Below, piece by piece: positions 37,335 to 45,047 of a stretch of 64,000 bases of DNA. The translations under genes were made by a program, and so were the position numbers. Position 1 is the stretch's first letter; every line of letters begins with the position of its first letter. The stretch is from contig NZ_CP045430.1 in assembly GCF_005886805.2 (NCBI RefSeq), positions 372,001 to 436,000 on the forward strand, in the 5' to 3' direction. The notes under the pieces were generated by a model. The model did not search any database. It saw only the letters and a program-made list of their open reading frames with translations, and had not been told where the DNA came from. The DNA is from Pseudoalteromonas rubra. GTDB lineage: Bacteria > Pseudomonadota > Gammaproteobacteria > Enterobacterales > Alteromonadaceae.

Positions 37335-37829
37335 TCTCCCTGACGTCCGTCGGTGACTCAGAAAAAGACCAAGTATTCGATAGTGTTGAATTCGGTACCA
37401 TTTTGGTAAGGAGCTACTTGCGATACTGGAGTCGACGCGACGAAACACTCTCTGTTGCTATGTTTTCAGACCTGGATATAGTCGATGTTGGCTGCGGTGA
37501 AAACGGCTCAGCTAAGAAATGCGACCAGATCTATTAGTGGTTTTCGCGCTAACTTCACGGCTCACGCTACACCAGATGTACACGCCTCGAGCTAGAGCGA
37601 TTCTAATTTACACACTTGGATCTCACTGACTTACCTCTATTCACCCGGCGGTACGGTCTGCGATATTAATCGCATCAAAAATCTCAGCTGCGCGACTTAT
37701 GATATTGGCTCTATAGATGATCTGGAAGGCATTACAGACTTACAACCAACAACTATCAGCCTCCTCAACTCACCCACTGCCTGCAGAAAAAACGTTGAGG
37801 ATAGCAAAGATACTAGCCAAAAAGGGTAG
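37335..37829 (+). pseudogene. Decayed gene remnant
   Basis: No intact gene is present. One frame is open for 77 codons from 37596 to a TAG at 37827 and reads like real protein (contains GGTVCDINRIKNLSCA and IDDLEGITDL), but it has no start codon and is cut by a TAG just upstream. A second open piece near 37470-37534 (DVGCGENGSAKKCDQIY) is in the same style. The original gene is not recognised. Confidence 0.45.
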
Positions 37830-37959
37830 CAGCACACTGATAGAACTCAGTACTGGATAACTATGCTTAATTGCAATAATTAAATATATACTTCGCAGGC
37901 TCCGTTAACAAAAATTATTCACTCGATGAACGTCCCTTTAAAGCTACAGGAATAAACAA

Positions 37960-38535
37960 ATGAAAAGAAAAATAGCCGCCAGTATGCTAATTGCTGCAGC
38001 ATTATCAGGCTGCACAACAGTCGGATATACGGTTGCCCCAGACAAAGAAACCGCATCACTTCGCGTAGTTTCTCTTGATAGCGGCAACATGTCGGTATGG
38101 ATTGATGAAACGGAGGGGTGTATTAATCACAACTTTATCTATGGTGGGGAGATAGCCATTCCGGGAGTAAAGGCCAACTTACTAGCAGACCGCCAGGCTG
38201 GCCGTGTGATTGGCATGCCAATGTACCGCTCAGAGGTTCACGAAAAGCAACAAACCGAGTTAAAAGTTGAAGCAAATGTACCTATTTCATTTTATTTTGC
38301 GGGCGTCTGGGTTACTGGTGCGAATACACCTATCGATGGCTACAGATACTGTGTGAAAGAAGTCAGCTTTACGCCACTTGCTGGCCATAACTATGAAGCA
38401 CAATATTATGTGGACAAAATAGATGGCAAAAAACAATGTACAATCACACTTTACGATATCAAGCAGGAAAATGGCGAGTACGTAAAAACAGAAAATGAAA
38501 ACTACGAACTAACAACAAAGCCATGTAAAAACTAA
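37960..38535 (+). CDS. Lipoprotein, unknown function
   Basis: 191 residues. The lipoprotein signal MKRKIAASMLIAAALSGC ends at cysteine 18. The mature domain is beta-rich with paired cysteines at about 54, 130 and 167/189 (ETEGCINHN, YRYCVKE, KQCTITL, KPCKN) and a VPISFYFAG segment. No known domain is evident. CAGGAA precedes the ATG by about nine bases. The gene stands alone between a decayed region and a repeat-bearing gap. Confidence 0.75.
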   Translation: MKRKIAASMLIAAALSGCTTVGYTVAPDKETASLRVVSLDSGNMSVWIDETEGCINHNFIYGGEIAIPGVKANLLADRQAGRVIGMPMYRSEVHEKQQTELKVEANVPISFYFAGVWVTGANTPIDGYRYCVKEVSFTPLAGHNYEAQYYVDKIDGKKQCTITLYDIKQENGEYVKTENENYELTTKPCKN

Positions 38536-38760
38536 TCAACAACATCGGGAGCTACACTTTGTGGCTTCCCTGCTTTGAAGTGCTTCCACGCCTGTAATCC
38601 ACTAAATCATTTATTGATAACCAAGACTGGCTTACGACTGTTGCCCTGGCTGTTGGAAAAACAGGCTAATTACCATCCACCAATCCAATAAATAGCCACT
38701 CAGTGACGAGCAACACTATATTGCATACATACTTTCCATTTTCGGCTCAATGCAGTAAAC
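38536..38760. other. Non-coding gap with a weak terminator hairpin
   Basis: GGGAGCTAC (38547-38555) pairs imperfectly with GTGGCTTCCC (38561-38570) after the lipoprotein gene. Nothing else is recognised before the repeat. Confidence 0.35.
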
Positions 38761-38990
38761 CTAATACCAAATTGCTTAATTAAGCGTTCTATTTTAAGGC
38801 GAGAAAATATCGTCGATAACACCGCTCTCACGTCCCGATATCGCTGAGGCACCTACATATATGTAGGCGCGGCGAAAATTTGAGAGCCTATGGCTAAGGT
38901 ATTAGGTTCTAAATGAGAAATTTTTAACACCGTTAGCGTCATATTTGCTCCTTCAAATTAAACAGGTATTAAGTGAAATTGGTATAGGCC
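38761..38990. repeat. MITE-like dispersed repeat, about 230 bp
   Basis: The left end AATACCAAATT is inversely repeated at the right end as AATTGGTATA. An internal perfect palindrome CCTACATATATGTAGG lies at 38852-38867 and a stop-rich AT tract surrounds it. There is no ORF. Similar end sequences occur at 27246 and near 63131 and 63226, so this is probably one member of a genome-wide family. Confidence 0.6.
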
Positions 38991-39289
38991 ATTGAGGACA
39001 CCTCAAATAGCTATTCTTTGAATTGGAGATCATGCCTACCCAGGCAAATCACTGCAATGTAAAACATAGGTTCTCAAATTGTGTATTGAGATTATGTTTG
39101 CAGCCTAGCAACGCATTTTCACCCAATACTGGCAGGCATATTAAAGAATCTCAATTGTGCTTTGCTGGCCCATACGATAAGTTTTGTACCTAAAAATAAA
39201 TATATCGCTAGCCAATGATATCCAACCTGTAAATCGGCAAATTAATCTCCCCATTTACCTATGGTGTCATTGAGGTTTAAGGAGAGAAC
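38991..39289. other. Non-coding gap upstream of the OpgC-like gene
   Basis: AT-rich, no gene seen. A motif CTCAAATTGTG near 39074 recurs as CTCAATTGTG near 39150. AAGGAGAG just before the next ATG is the ribosome binding site. Confidence 0.3.
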
Positions 39290-40396
39290 ATGAGCCGAGA
39301 TTTAAGCTATGATGGCCTGAGAGGCTGGCTGCTTATCATTATTGCCTGCAACCACTTGTTTGGCAGTTTTGTCACGCAATTTACCCGCACTCCGCTGGGG
39401 TTTGTCTCGGCGGCTGAGGGGTTTGTGTTTTTATCCGGGTTTGTTGCTTATCTGGTGTATGGTCGGCTGGCAAAAAATCGCACCGAGTTGCGACGTAAAG
39501 TGTGGCGGCGTTGTCTGGTGATTTATGGATTTCATTTGAGTGCCATCCTGATTTGCTTTTCACTGGTCCTCTTATTTCCTTTGTATGTCACGCACTGGTC
39601 GGGTTTTTTTAATGCAGCTAACTGGTTTAGTAATCCAGTACACAGCGCCTTATCGGCCATGTTGCTGCTCGAACACCCGGGCTTTCACGATATCCTGATC
39701 CTCTATCTGGTGCCCATGATATTTCTGCCTTTTACAATTGAGGCCCTAAAGCGAGGTAAACTGATGTATGTCGTGACGGCTTCCTTGTTGGTCTGGTTGC
39801 TGGCCCAGTTCGTCACGGCAGAATTTTTAACGACACCATTTAGCCTGGTGTTTAGCGATATCAAGCTAAACGTCAGTCACTTTGATCCTTTCGCCTGGCA
39901 GATTTACTTTTTTATGGGGGTTGTGCTGAGCTATCTGAAGTTTGATAAAGGCCACACCTTTACGTTTACACCTGCGGTACGGGTGTTGCTGTTGAGCGGT
40001 ATAGGCTTTTTTTTACTGCTGAAGCATGGCTATCCACAATTAATGCGGCCCTATTATGGTGGCCACGGCAGCGCCTCCTTACTCTATCAGTTTAATCTAC
40101 TGTTGAGCGTCTATCTGATAATGCACTTAATCCGTCGTTTTTCCTGGCTCTTTACACTAAGATACCCGGTATTTATCGGGCAGCACGCCCTGCCCGTATT
40201 CGCCTTTCACTGCGTAGTCATTTACTTCCTGTTGCCATGGAGCCATGAATACACCACTGCACATTGGTACTGGGATCTGTTGGTATGCGCCAGCTTTGTA
40301 GCCTTGCTCGCACTTCCGGCTAAACTTGATCAGCTTTGGCGAGCGCGCAGTAAGAATACCAGGCCAGAAGCAAGGCGAAGTGTGAAAACCGGGTAA
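39290..40396 (+). CDS. OpgC-like integral membrane acyltransferase
   Basis: 368 residues with about ten membrane helices. The N-terminal SYDGLRGWLLIIIACNHL and GFVFLSGFVAYLVYGR are typical of OpgC/acyltransferase-3-type proteins, which succinylate or acetylate periplasmic glucans or other glycans at the inner membrane. The histidine in HLFGS and the aspartate/arginine DGLRG are the usual active-site neighbourhood. No opgGH genes are near. AAGGAGAG precedes the ATG. Confidence 0.82.
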   Translation: MSRDLSYDGLRGWLLIIIACNHLFGSFVTQFTRTPLGFVSAAEGFVFLSGFVAYLVYGRLAKNRTELRRKVWRRCLVIYGFHLSAILICFSLVLLFPLYVTHWSGFFNAANWFSNPVHSALSAMLLLEHPGFHDILILYLVPMIFLPFTIEALKRGKLMYVVTASLLVWLLAQFVTAEFLTTPFSLVFSDIKLNVSHFDPFAWQIYFFMGVVLSYLKFDKGHTFTFTPAVRVLLLSGIGFFLLLKHGYPQLMRPYYGGHGSASLLYQFNLLLSVYLIMHLIRRFSWLFTLRYPVFIGQHALPVFAFHCVVIYFLLPWSHEYTTAHWYWDLLVCASFVALLALPAKLDQLWRARSKNTRPEARRSVKTG

Positions 40397-40485
40397 TATC
40401 GCGCACATAGTTGACGTTTACATAGTCCAATACTTAACGCACCCAATATAAGGCATATAAAAGCAAGGCTGAGATGACTCGCTTA

Positions 40486-40508
40486 AAGAGGTGCTCTGGT
40501 ATCACCTC
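40486..40508 (-). terminator. Terminator of the XRE regulator gene
   Basis: On the minus strand GAGGTG-ATACCAGAG-CACCTC is followed by TTTAAG, immediately after the stop codon. Confidence 0.65.
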
Positions 40509-40801
40509 TAATCCTGAAGCCACTCCGCCTCATTTTTTTCTGCCGGTTTGGCTTGTGCGAACAGCATATCCGGACAGGAAAAATCTTCTCCAAACATCAG
40601 ATATAGCTCGTATACCTGCTCTATAGTCATGACAGAGCGGCCCGATTCAAAATTGCTGATGGTGGATTGGTCAACATTCAGTTTGGCTGCCAGCTGTGCC
40701 TGTGAGAGCTTATTTTTATACCTTAATTGTCGCAGGTTACATTGCAATCGTCCCATCAATTTATCAATCCGCTGTTTTCTGGCAAACGCATCATTTTTCA
40801 T
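40508..40801 (-). CDS. XRE-family helix-turn-helix regulator
   Basis: 97 residues. A Cro/CI-type HTH covers about 22-75: LRYKNKLSQAQLAAKLNVDQSTISNFESGRSVMTIEQVYEL. A short acidic tail follows. Targets are unknown; the 29-bp inverted repeat 66 bp upstream suggests autoregulation. It is a single-gene unit with its own terminator, opposite to the cassette that begins at 41.15 kb. Confidence 0.9.
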   Translation of the reverse strand: MKNDAFARKQRIDKLMGRLQCNLRQLRYKNKLSQAQLAAKLNVDQSTISNFESGRSVMTIEQVYELYLMFGEDFSCPDMLFAQAKPAEKNEAEWLQD

Positions 40802-40866
40802 CGCCGAATCCTTTTATACGCTTGAGGGTCAGCTTGCCCAAGTGCTGACCTGATTTATTAAAAGAG

Positions 40867-40895
40867 TACACCTGAAAAATACCGTTTCAGGTGTA
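40867..40895. promoter_or_regulatory. Perfect inverted repeat upstream of the XRE gene
   Basis: TACACCTGAAA and TTTCAGGTGTA are exact 11-base arms around a seven-base spacer, with the XRE start 66 bp away. It is most likely an operator for this or the next XRE protein. A terminator is less likely because there is no T run and no gene ends there. Confidence 0.55.
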
Positions 40896-40949
40896 TCCTT
40901 GGTTTCAACTGTCAGAAAAATCGCAACTAATGTAAACACCCTGTTGACC

Positions 40950-41040
40950 TTTTTAACGTTAAGAAATATCGTGTAACTCACAGTCCCGCACGGCTGTTAG
41001 TGTTGCTATTGCAACGAGATAACTTGATATCTCTAACTTG
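40950..41040. promoter_or_regulatory. Promoter/operator region between two XRE genes
   Basis: Several short palindromes lie here: TTAACGTTAA (40953-40962), GTTGC-TATT-GCAAC (41002-41015) and GAGATA-N6-TATCTC (41016-41033). This gap of about 350 bp holds the divergent promoters; no gene is present in it. Confidence 0.4.
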
Positions 41041-41152
41041 CGTCAGTTTGACATGTTCCCTTTTTGTATTAACATTGCGACCTTCTTGTTAAGATTATGT
41101 TCGTTCGAATGTGGAAAAGTCTCCGCATTACAATAAAAAAGGAAAAAAGGAC

Positions 41153-41410
41153 GTGATTGATGGCGATGATTTAAAGGCAATGAGGAAAAACGCCGGCATA
41201 TCCCAGGAGCTGATGGCCAAAAAGTTAGAGTGCGACCGTAAGACAATCAGTAACTATGAGCAGGGTGTCAGTGACATCAAATCCAAGCAGCTGTTTCGCT
41301 GGCTGATGCTGTGCAAAATAGATACACGCTCTTTACTCAATGAAATCAGGCAAATTAGTGACAGTTTAAACCGTCACGATGCGTCAAAGTTACAGGATGA
41401 CGAAAAATGA
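41153..41410 (+). CDS. XRE-family helix-turn-helix regulator heading a three-gene cassette
   Basis: 85 residues from a GTG at 41153 with GGA nine bases upstream; a GTG at 41111 is possible but lacks a ribosome site. The HTH is DGDDLKAMRKNAGISQELMAKKLECDRKTISNYEQGVSDI. A leucine-rich helical tail follows. The stop overlaps the next start by ATGA. It probably controls its own operon. Confidence 0.85.
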   Translation: MIDGDDLKAMRKNAGISQELMAKKLECDRKTISNYEQGVSDIKSKQLFRWLMLCKIDTRSLLNEIRQISDSLNRHDASKLQDDEK

Positions 41411-41781
41411 AAAAGATACGCCCACTCACACTTCTAACTAAATTGGCTTCTCTGGTAAAACTAACTGGCCAGGGTATGAGCCAAGAACTGAGTATTGGTA
41501 AAAGCTTAACGTGTGGGCAAAAAAAGTTTGTGGTGGGTTGCGGACTCTACCGACCCGATGGACTCGGAACTCAAACTGTCACAGAACTAAACAATGGTAC
41601 TAGCTCATTAGTTACAGGCGGCACCGGATCAAAAAAGCCAGCTATGAAATGCGTGTTCCTTAACACGATAGACAATAATATCTGCAGTACAATATCGGGT
41701 GGCGGTACGCCATTCAAACCACCTAGAGTTGCGCGCCTTGATATTCCTCCAAAATATACAGAAGAAAGCTCACAAGGGTAG
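41407..41781 (+). CDS. Small cysteine- and glycine-containing protein, unknown
   Basis: 124 residues, no recognised family. A basic amphipathic N-terminus (MKKIRPLTLLTKLASLVKL) is followed by GQGMSQEL and a domain with four cysteines (C36, C45, C81, C93). The glycine-rich strings VTGGTGSKK and ISGGGTPFKPPR come later. No standard signal peptide is seen. The N-terminal helix resembles, loosely, the leader part of a modified peptide precursor, but no modifying enzyme is adjacent. It is coupled to the XRE gene by ATGA and lies three bases before the membrane protein gene. Confidence 0.55.
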   Translation: MKKIRPLTLLTKLASLVKLTGQGMSQELSIGKSLTCGQKKFVVGCGLYRPDGLGTQTVTELNNGTSSLVTGGTGSKKPAMKCVFLNTIDNNICSTISGGGTPFKPPRVARLDIPPKYTEESSQG

Positions 41782-41784
41782 GTT

Positions 41785-42384
41785 ATGAAACTCTCTAATT
41801 TGATTTTGCTCAGTATTATTTCGGTAGCTTTTTTTTACATACAACTGTGGGATCCGCTTTTGGTTACACCCATGTATGTAGCTCTGTTAGGCTTATCTCT
41901 AGTTTTCGGGGTTTTCACTCGAGACATCAATATGACCCACATATCTAGTTTTATACTGGTGCTCACGGGCTCAAGTTATATTGCCTTCTCTGAGGGCTTT
42001 ATTAACTACATCACACCCAGTGAAAATAAGTTATTGCAAGGAACTATTATTTATGGGGTCCAATTAATTGTTAGTTTGTCAATTGCACTACTGCTGATAT
42101 TTCGAGTTCAAGTTTCTCGAATGATTTCAAAGTCCAAACAAATTGAATTGACTCACTTTGACGGAGTGTTCCATTGGATTTATCTCTACCTGGTGCTCGT
42201 TAACCTGCTAGCATTGTTGGAAAACATCGCTTGGTCCTACTTTGAAATGAAGTCTTGGACAATCATTTACGATAATTTCGAAGGATTGGTTTATATTGCA
42301 TATGCGCTATGCAGCGGAACTTTACTTACTATGATGATTTTATCAACAAGACAAAACCATACGCAAAAACCTAAAACCTCTTAA
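41785..42384 (+). CDS. Multi-spanning membrane protein, unknown
   Basis: 199 residues with about six membrane helices (near 5-22, 28-45, 50-72, 83-107, 128-150, 170-190). Short basic loops (RVQVSRMISKSKQ) suggest the cytoplasmic side. No enzymatic motif or transporter signature is evident. As the third gene of the XRE/small-protein cassette it may export, anchor or give immunity to the preceding protein; that is inference from order only. A strong terminator follows. Confidence 0.65.
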   Translation: MKLSNLILLSIISVAFFYIQLWDPLLVTPMYVALLGLSLVFGVFTRDINMTHISSFILVLTGSSYIAFSEGFINYITPSENKLLQGTIIYGVQLIVSLSIALLLIFRVQVSRMISKSKQIELTHFDGVFHWIYLYLVLVNLLALLENIAWSYFEMKSWTIIYDNFEGLVYIAYALCSGTLLTMMILSTRQNHTQKPKTS

Positions 42385-42399
42385 ACCGACTATTAGACT

Positions 42400-42436
42400 A
42401 ATGCCAGTCAACAAAACTGACTGGCATTGTTTTTTG
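42400..42436 (+). terminator. Strong intrinsic terminator of the cassette
   Basis: AATGCCAGTCA and TGACTGGCATT pair with a seven-base loop and are followed by GTTTTTTG. It closes the XRE/small-protein/membrane-protein unit and faces the convergent LysR gene. Confidence 0.9.
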
Positions 42437-42445
42437 TACACCATG

Positions 42446-43387
42446 CTAATTTGCATGCACCCGCTTTATTTCTTCGATTAACGCCTCAGCTAAGGGCGAA
42501 GCTGTATTGCTTTTTGAGGTGATCAGCATCACAGGGATCTGATAGGCGTATTTTTCTGGTTGTATGGCTCTGAACATGCCTTTATCAACCCAGTAGCTGG
42601 CGTAGTGCTCGGGCAGGTAACCGATAAACTCGCCGGAGAGAATTAGGTGAGCAATGCCTTCGTCATGATAGGCAATGGCGCTGTTTTGATAGTTGAGGCC
42701 ATCATTACGCACCTCTTTATCGCGTAGGTAGTTACTGGTGATCACCTCAGCCTCGGCAAGTAATGCTTCCAACTCGGCGTTATTCCTCCCGGATTTACTC
42801 TGGTCATTTTCCACCAAATCACTTTCCACCAAACGAAACAAGGGATGCCCCTGCGCACAATATAAATAGTTGTACTCATTGTGCAGCGGGTAATAATCCA
42901 AGCCACGCAGCTGATGGCGACTTACGCCCAGTCCCACCAGAGAGCGCCCGTTGACCACAGAGGTTTCGACTTCGCGAGCTTCACAGACATGGATATCAAA
43001 CTGAATATTGCCCCCGCGCGCCTTGAGTGCAGAAATGGCCCGTGCCACGCCGCAACGGGGATCGCTGACCATAGTATCTATGGTGGCAATGGTAACCCGC
43101 CCTGAAAGTTCGTTTTTAGAGCTGGCCACTGTGCTGGCAAACGCTTCGCATTGCTGCAATAGCTCTAAAGATGCCTGATAGGTCACCCTGCCCGGCTCGG
43201 TCAGCTCAAAACCGCTGCGCCCGCGTTTGCATAGTTTCAGACCCAAACGAACTTCCAGGTCCGACAGGTGCGAACTAATGGTTGAACGGCCGATGTTCAG
43301 ACGCGACTCCGCAGCCGACAAGCCACCGCATTCCACAATGGCGACAAAGATCCGCAGCAACCTTAAATCAACGTCTTGTACCTGCAT
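42446..43387 (-). CDS. LysR-type regulator of the hut genes (by position)
   Basis: 313 residues: N-terminal winged helix (LRLLRIFVAIVECGGLSAAESRLNIGRSTISSHLSDLEVRLG) and a C-terminal co-inducer-binding domain. It is divergent from hutH with 153 bp between starts, the classic LysR arrangement, so it probably controls histidine degradation. Gammaproteobacterial hut operons more often use the GntR-type HutC, and none is seen here. Confidence 0.88.
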   Translation of the reverse strand: MQVQDVDLRLLRIFVAIVECGGLSAAESRLNIGRSTISSHLSDLEVRLGLKLCKRGRSGFELTEPGRVTYQASLELLQQCEAFASTVASSKNELSGRVTIATIDTMVSDPRCGVARAISALKARGGNIQFDIHVCEAREVETSVVNGRSLVGLGVSRHQLRGLDYYPLHNEYNYLYCAQGHPLFRLVESDLVENDQSKSGRNNAELEALLAEAEVITSNYLRDKEVRNDGLNYQNSAIAYHDEGIAHLILSGEFIGYLPEHYASYWVDKGMFRAIQPEKYAYQIPVMLITSKSNTASPLAEALIEEIKRVHAN

Positions 43388-43405
43388 TAAATACCCACCT
43401 CATTG

Positions 43406-43450
43406 AGTTCGATACTTTTTAGTTCGATAATATAGGAATGAATTACGATA
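43406..43450. promoter_or_regulatory. Candidate LysR binding repeats in the hut divergent gap
   Basis: AGTTCGATA occurs at 43406-43414 and 43421-43429, and TTACGATA at 43443-43450, spaced 15-22 bp. Tandem repeats on one face of the helix fit a regulator site. Confidence 0.45.
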
Positions 43451-43540
43451 ATTATGCATTTATAAAACTACCACAGCAAGTTAGGATTGCGGGATAAAAA
43501 CAACATCTGCATGTAACAAGATGATATTTAGGAGAATAAA

Positions 43541-45034
43541 ATGACGTTTAGATATGGTATCGATCGTCTGGACCTGGACACAGTCAACGGCATTGCCGAT
43601 GGCAGCATTAAAGCCGAGCTGTGTCAGGAAGCGCTGGATAAAATCAACACCAGCCGTAGCAATGTTGACGTGATGGCCGCATCCGACGAGGCTGTGTACG
43701 GTATTAACACAGGCTTTGGCCCGCTGTGCGACACGCAAATCTCACCAGAAGAAACCAATCTGCTGCAAAAAAACCTGCTTATCACCCATGCCGTTGGGGT
43801 TGGCGAACCAATTGCTAAACCGATCTCTAAACTCATGTTGATCACCAAGGTCCATGCGCTGAGCCAGGGATTCTCAGGTATCCGCCTGGAAACCGTTGAG
43901 CGGATGCTAAAGTTCATTGAGCTGGATCTGATCCCAGTCGTACCAGAGCAAGGCTCCGTAGGCGCATCAGGCGACCTCGCGCCTCTGTCTCACTTATTCC
44001 TGCCTTTACTGGGCGAAGGTGAATTCTGGCAGGGAGACAAAATCGTACCGGCTGCCGAAGCGCTGAAAGAACACGGCCTTGAACCAATGGAGCTGCACGC
44101 GAAAGAAGGTCTGGCCCTGATCAATGGTACTCAGTTTATCCTGTCTCACGCCATTACCGCGCTTACGAAAATGCGCTACCTGCTGGACCTGGCGGATCTG
44201 GCCGGAGCCATGAGTATTGAAGGCATGCAGGGCAGCCAGTCACCATTTCGTGAAGAGCTGCACCAGATCCGTGCTTTCGCCGGTAACCTGGAAGTGGCCA
44301 AGCGCATGCGCCGTTTCTTTAAAGATTCTCAAAATATGGCTGACCACGAAGAATGTGACCGCGTACAAGACCCGTACTCACTGCGCTGTATTCCACAGGT
44401 GCATGGTGCGTCTCGTAACGCCTACAACCATCTAAAAGAGCTGGCTGAAATTGAAATGAACTCAGTCACGGACAACCCCATTGTGATCAGCAGCGAAGAA
44501 GCTATCTCAGGTGGTAGCTTCCACGGTCAGCCTCTGGCCATGGTACTGGATTACGCGTCAATCGCCGCTGCGGAACTGGGCAACATTTCAGATCGTCGTT
44601 GTTATTTGCTACTTGAAGGCTTGCACGGTCTGCCGCGCTTATTAACAACCTCTGGCGGCCTCAACTCGGGCATGATGATCCCGCAGTACACCACCGCAGC
44701 CCTGGTTACCGAGAACAAATCACTGTGCTTCCCACCATCGGCAGACAGTGTACCGACCTCTATGGGCCAGGAAGACCACGTATCTATGGGTAGTATTTCA
44801 GGTCGTAAACTGAACCAGATCCTGGGTAACCTGGATAAAATCTTTGCCATTGAGCTAATGTATGCAGCCCAGGCCATTGAGTTCAGACGCCCTAACACCT
44901 GCTCAGACCTGATCGAAGAAAACTTTGCGTTGATCCGCAGCAAAGTCGCCAAACTTGAAGAAGACAGACTGCTTAAGCCAGACATTGATCACATGGTAAC
45001 ATTGGTTAAGTCACAAGCATTTACGGTTAACTAA
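43541..45034 (+). CDS. hutH: Histidine ammonia-lyase
   Basis: 497 residues, normal length. The self-made MIO cofactor triad A142-S143-G144 is visible in GSVGASGDLAPLSH, and Y53 lies in the conserved VYGINTGFGPLCD. It converts L-histidine to trans-urocanate plus ammonia, the first step of histidine use, in the cytoplasm. AGGAG precedes the ATG. hutU follows after 13 bp. Confidence 0.97.
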   Translation: MTFRYGIDRLDLDTVNGIADGSIKAELCQEALDKINTSRSNVDVMAASDEAVYGINTGFGPLCDTQISPEETNLLQKNLLITHAVGVGEPIAKPISKLMLITKVHALSQGFSGIRLETVERMLKFIELDLIPVVPEQGSVGASGDLAPLSHLFLPLLGEGEFWQGDKIVPAAEALKEHGLEPMELHAKEGLALINGTQFILSHAITALTKMRYLLDLADLAGAMSIEGMQGSQSPFREELHQIRAFAGNLEVAKRMRRFFKDSQNMADHEECDRVQDPYSLRCIPQVHGASRNAYNHLKELAEIEMNSVTDNPIVISSEEAISGGSFHGQPLAMVLDYASIAAAELGNISDRRCYLLLEGLHGLPRLLTTSGGLNSGMMIPQYTTAALVTENKSLCFPPSADSVPTSMGQEDHVSMGSISGRKLNQILGNLDKIFAIELMYAAQAIEFRRPNTCSDLIEENFALIRSKVAKLEEDRLLKPDIDHMVTLVKSQAFTVN

Positions 45035-45047
45035 GGGGAAAATAACA

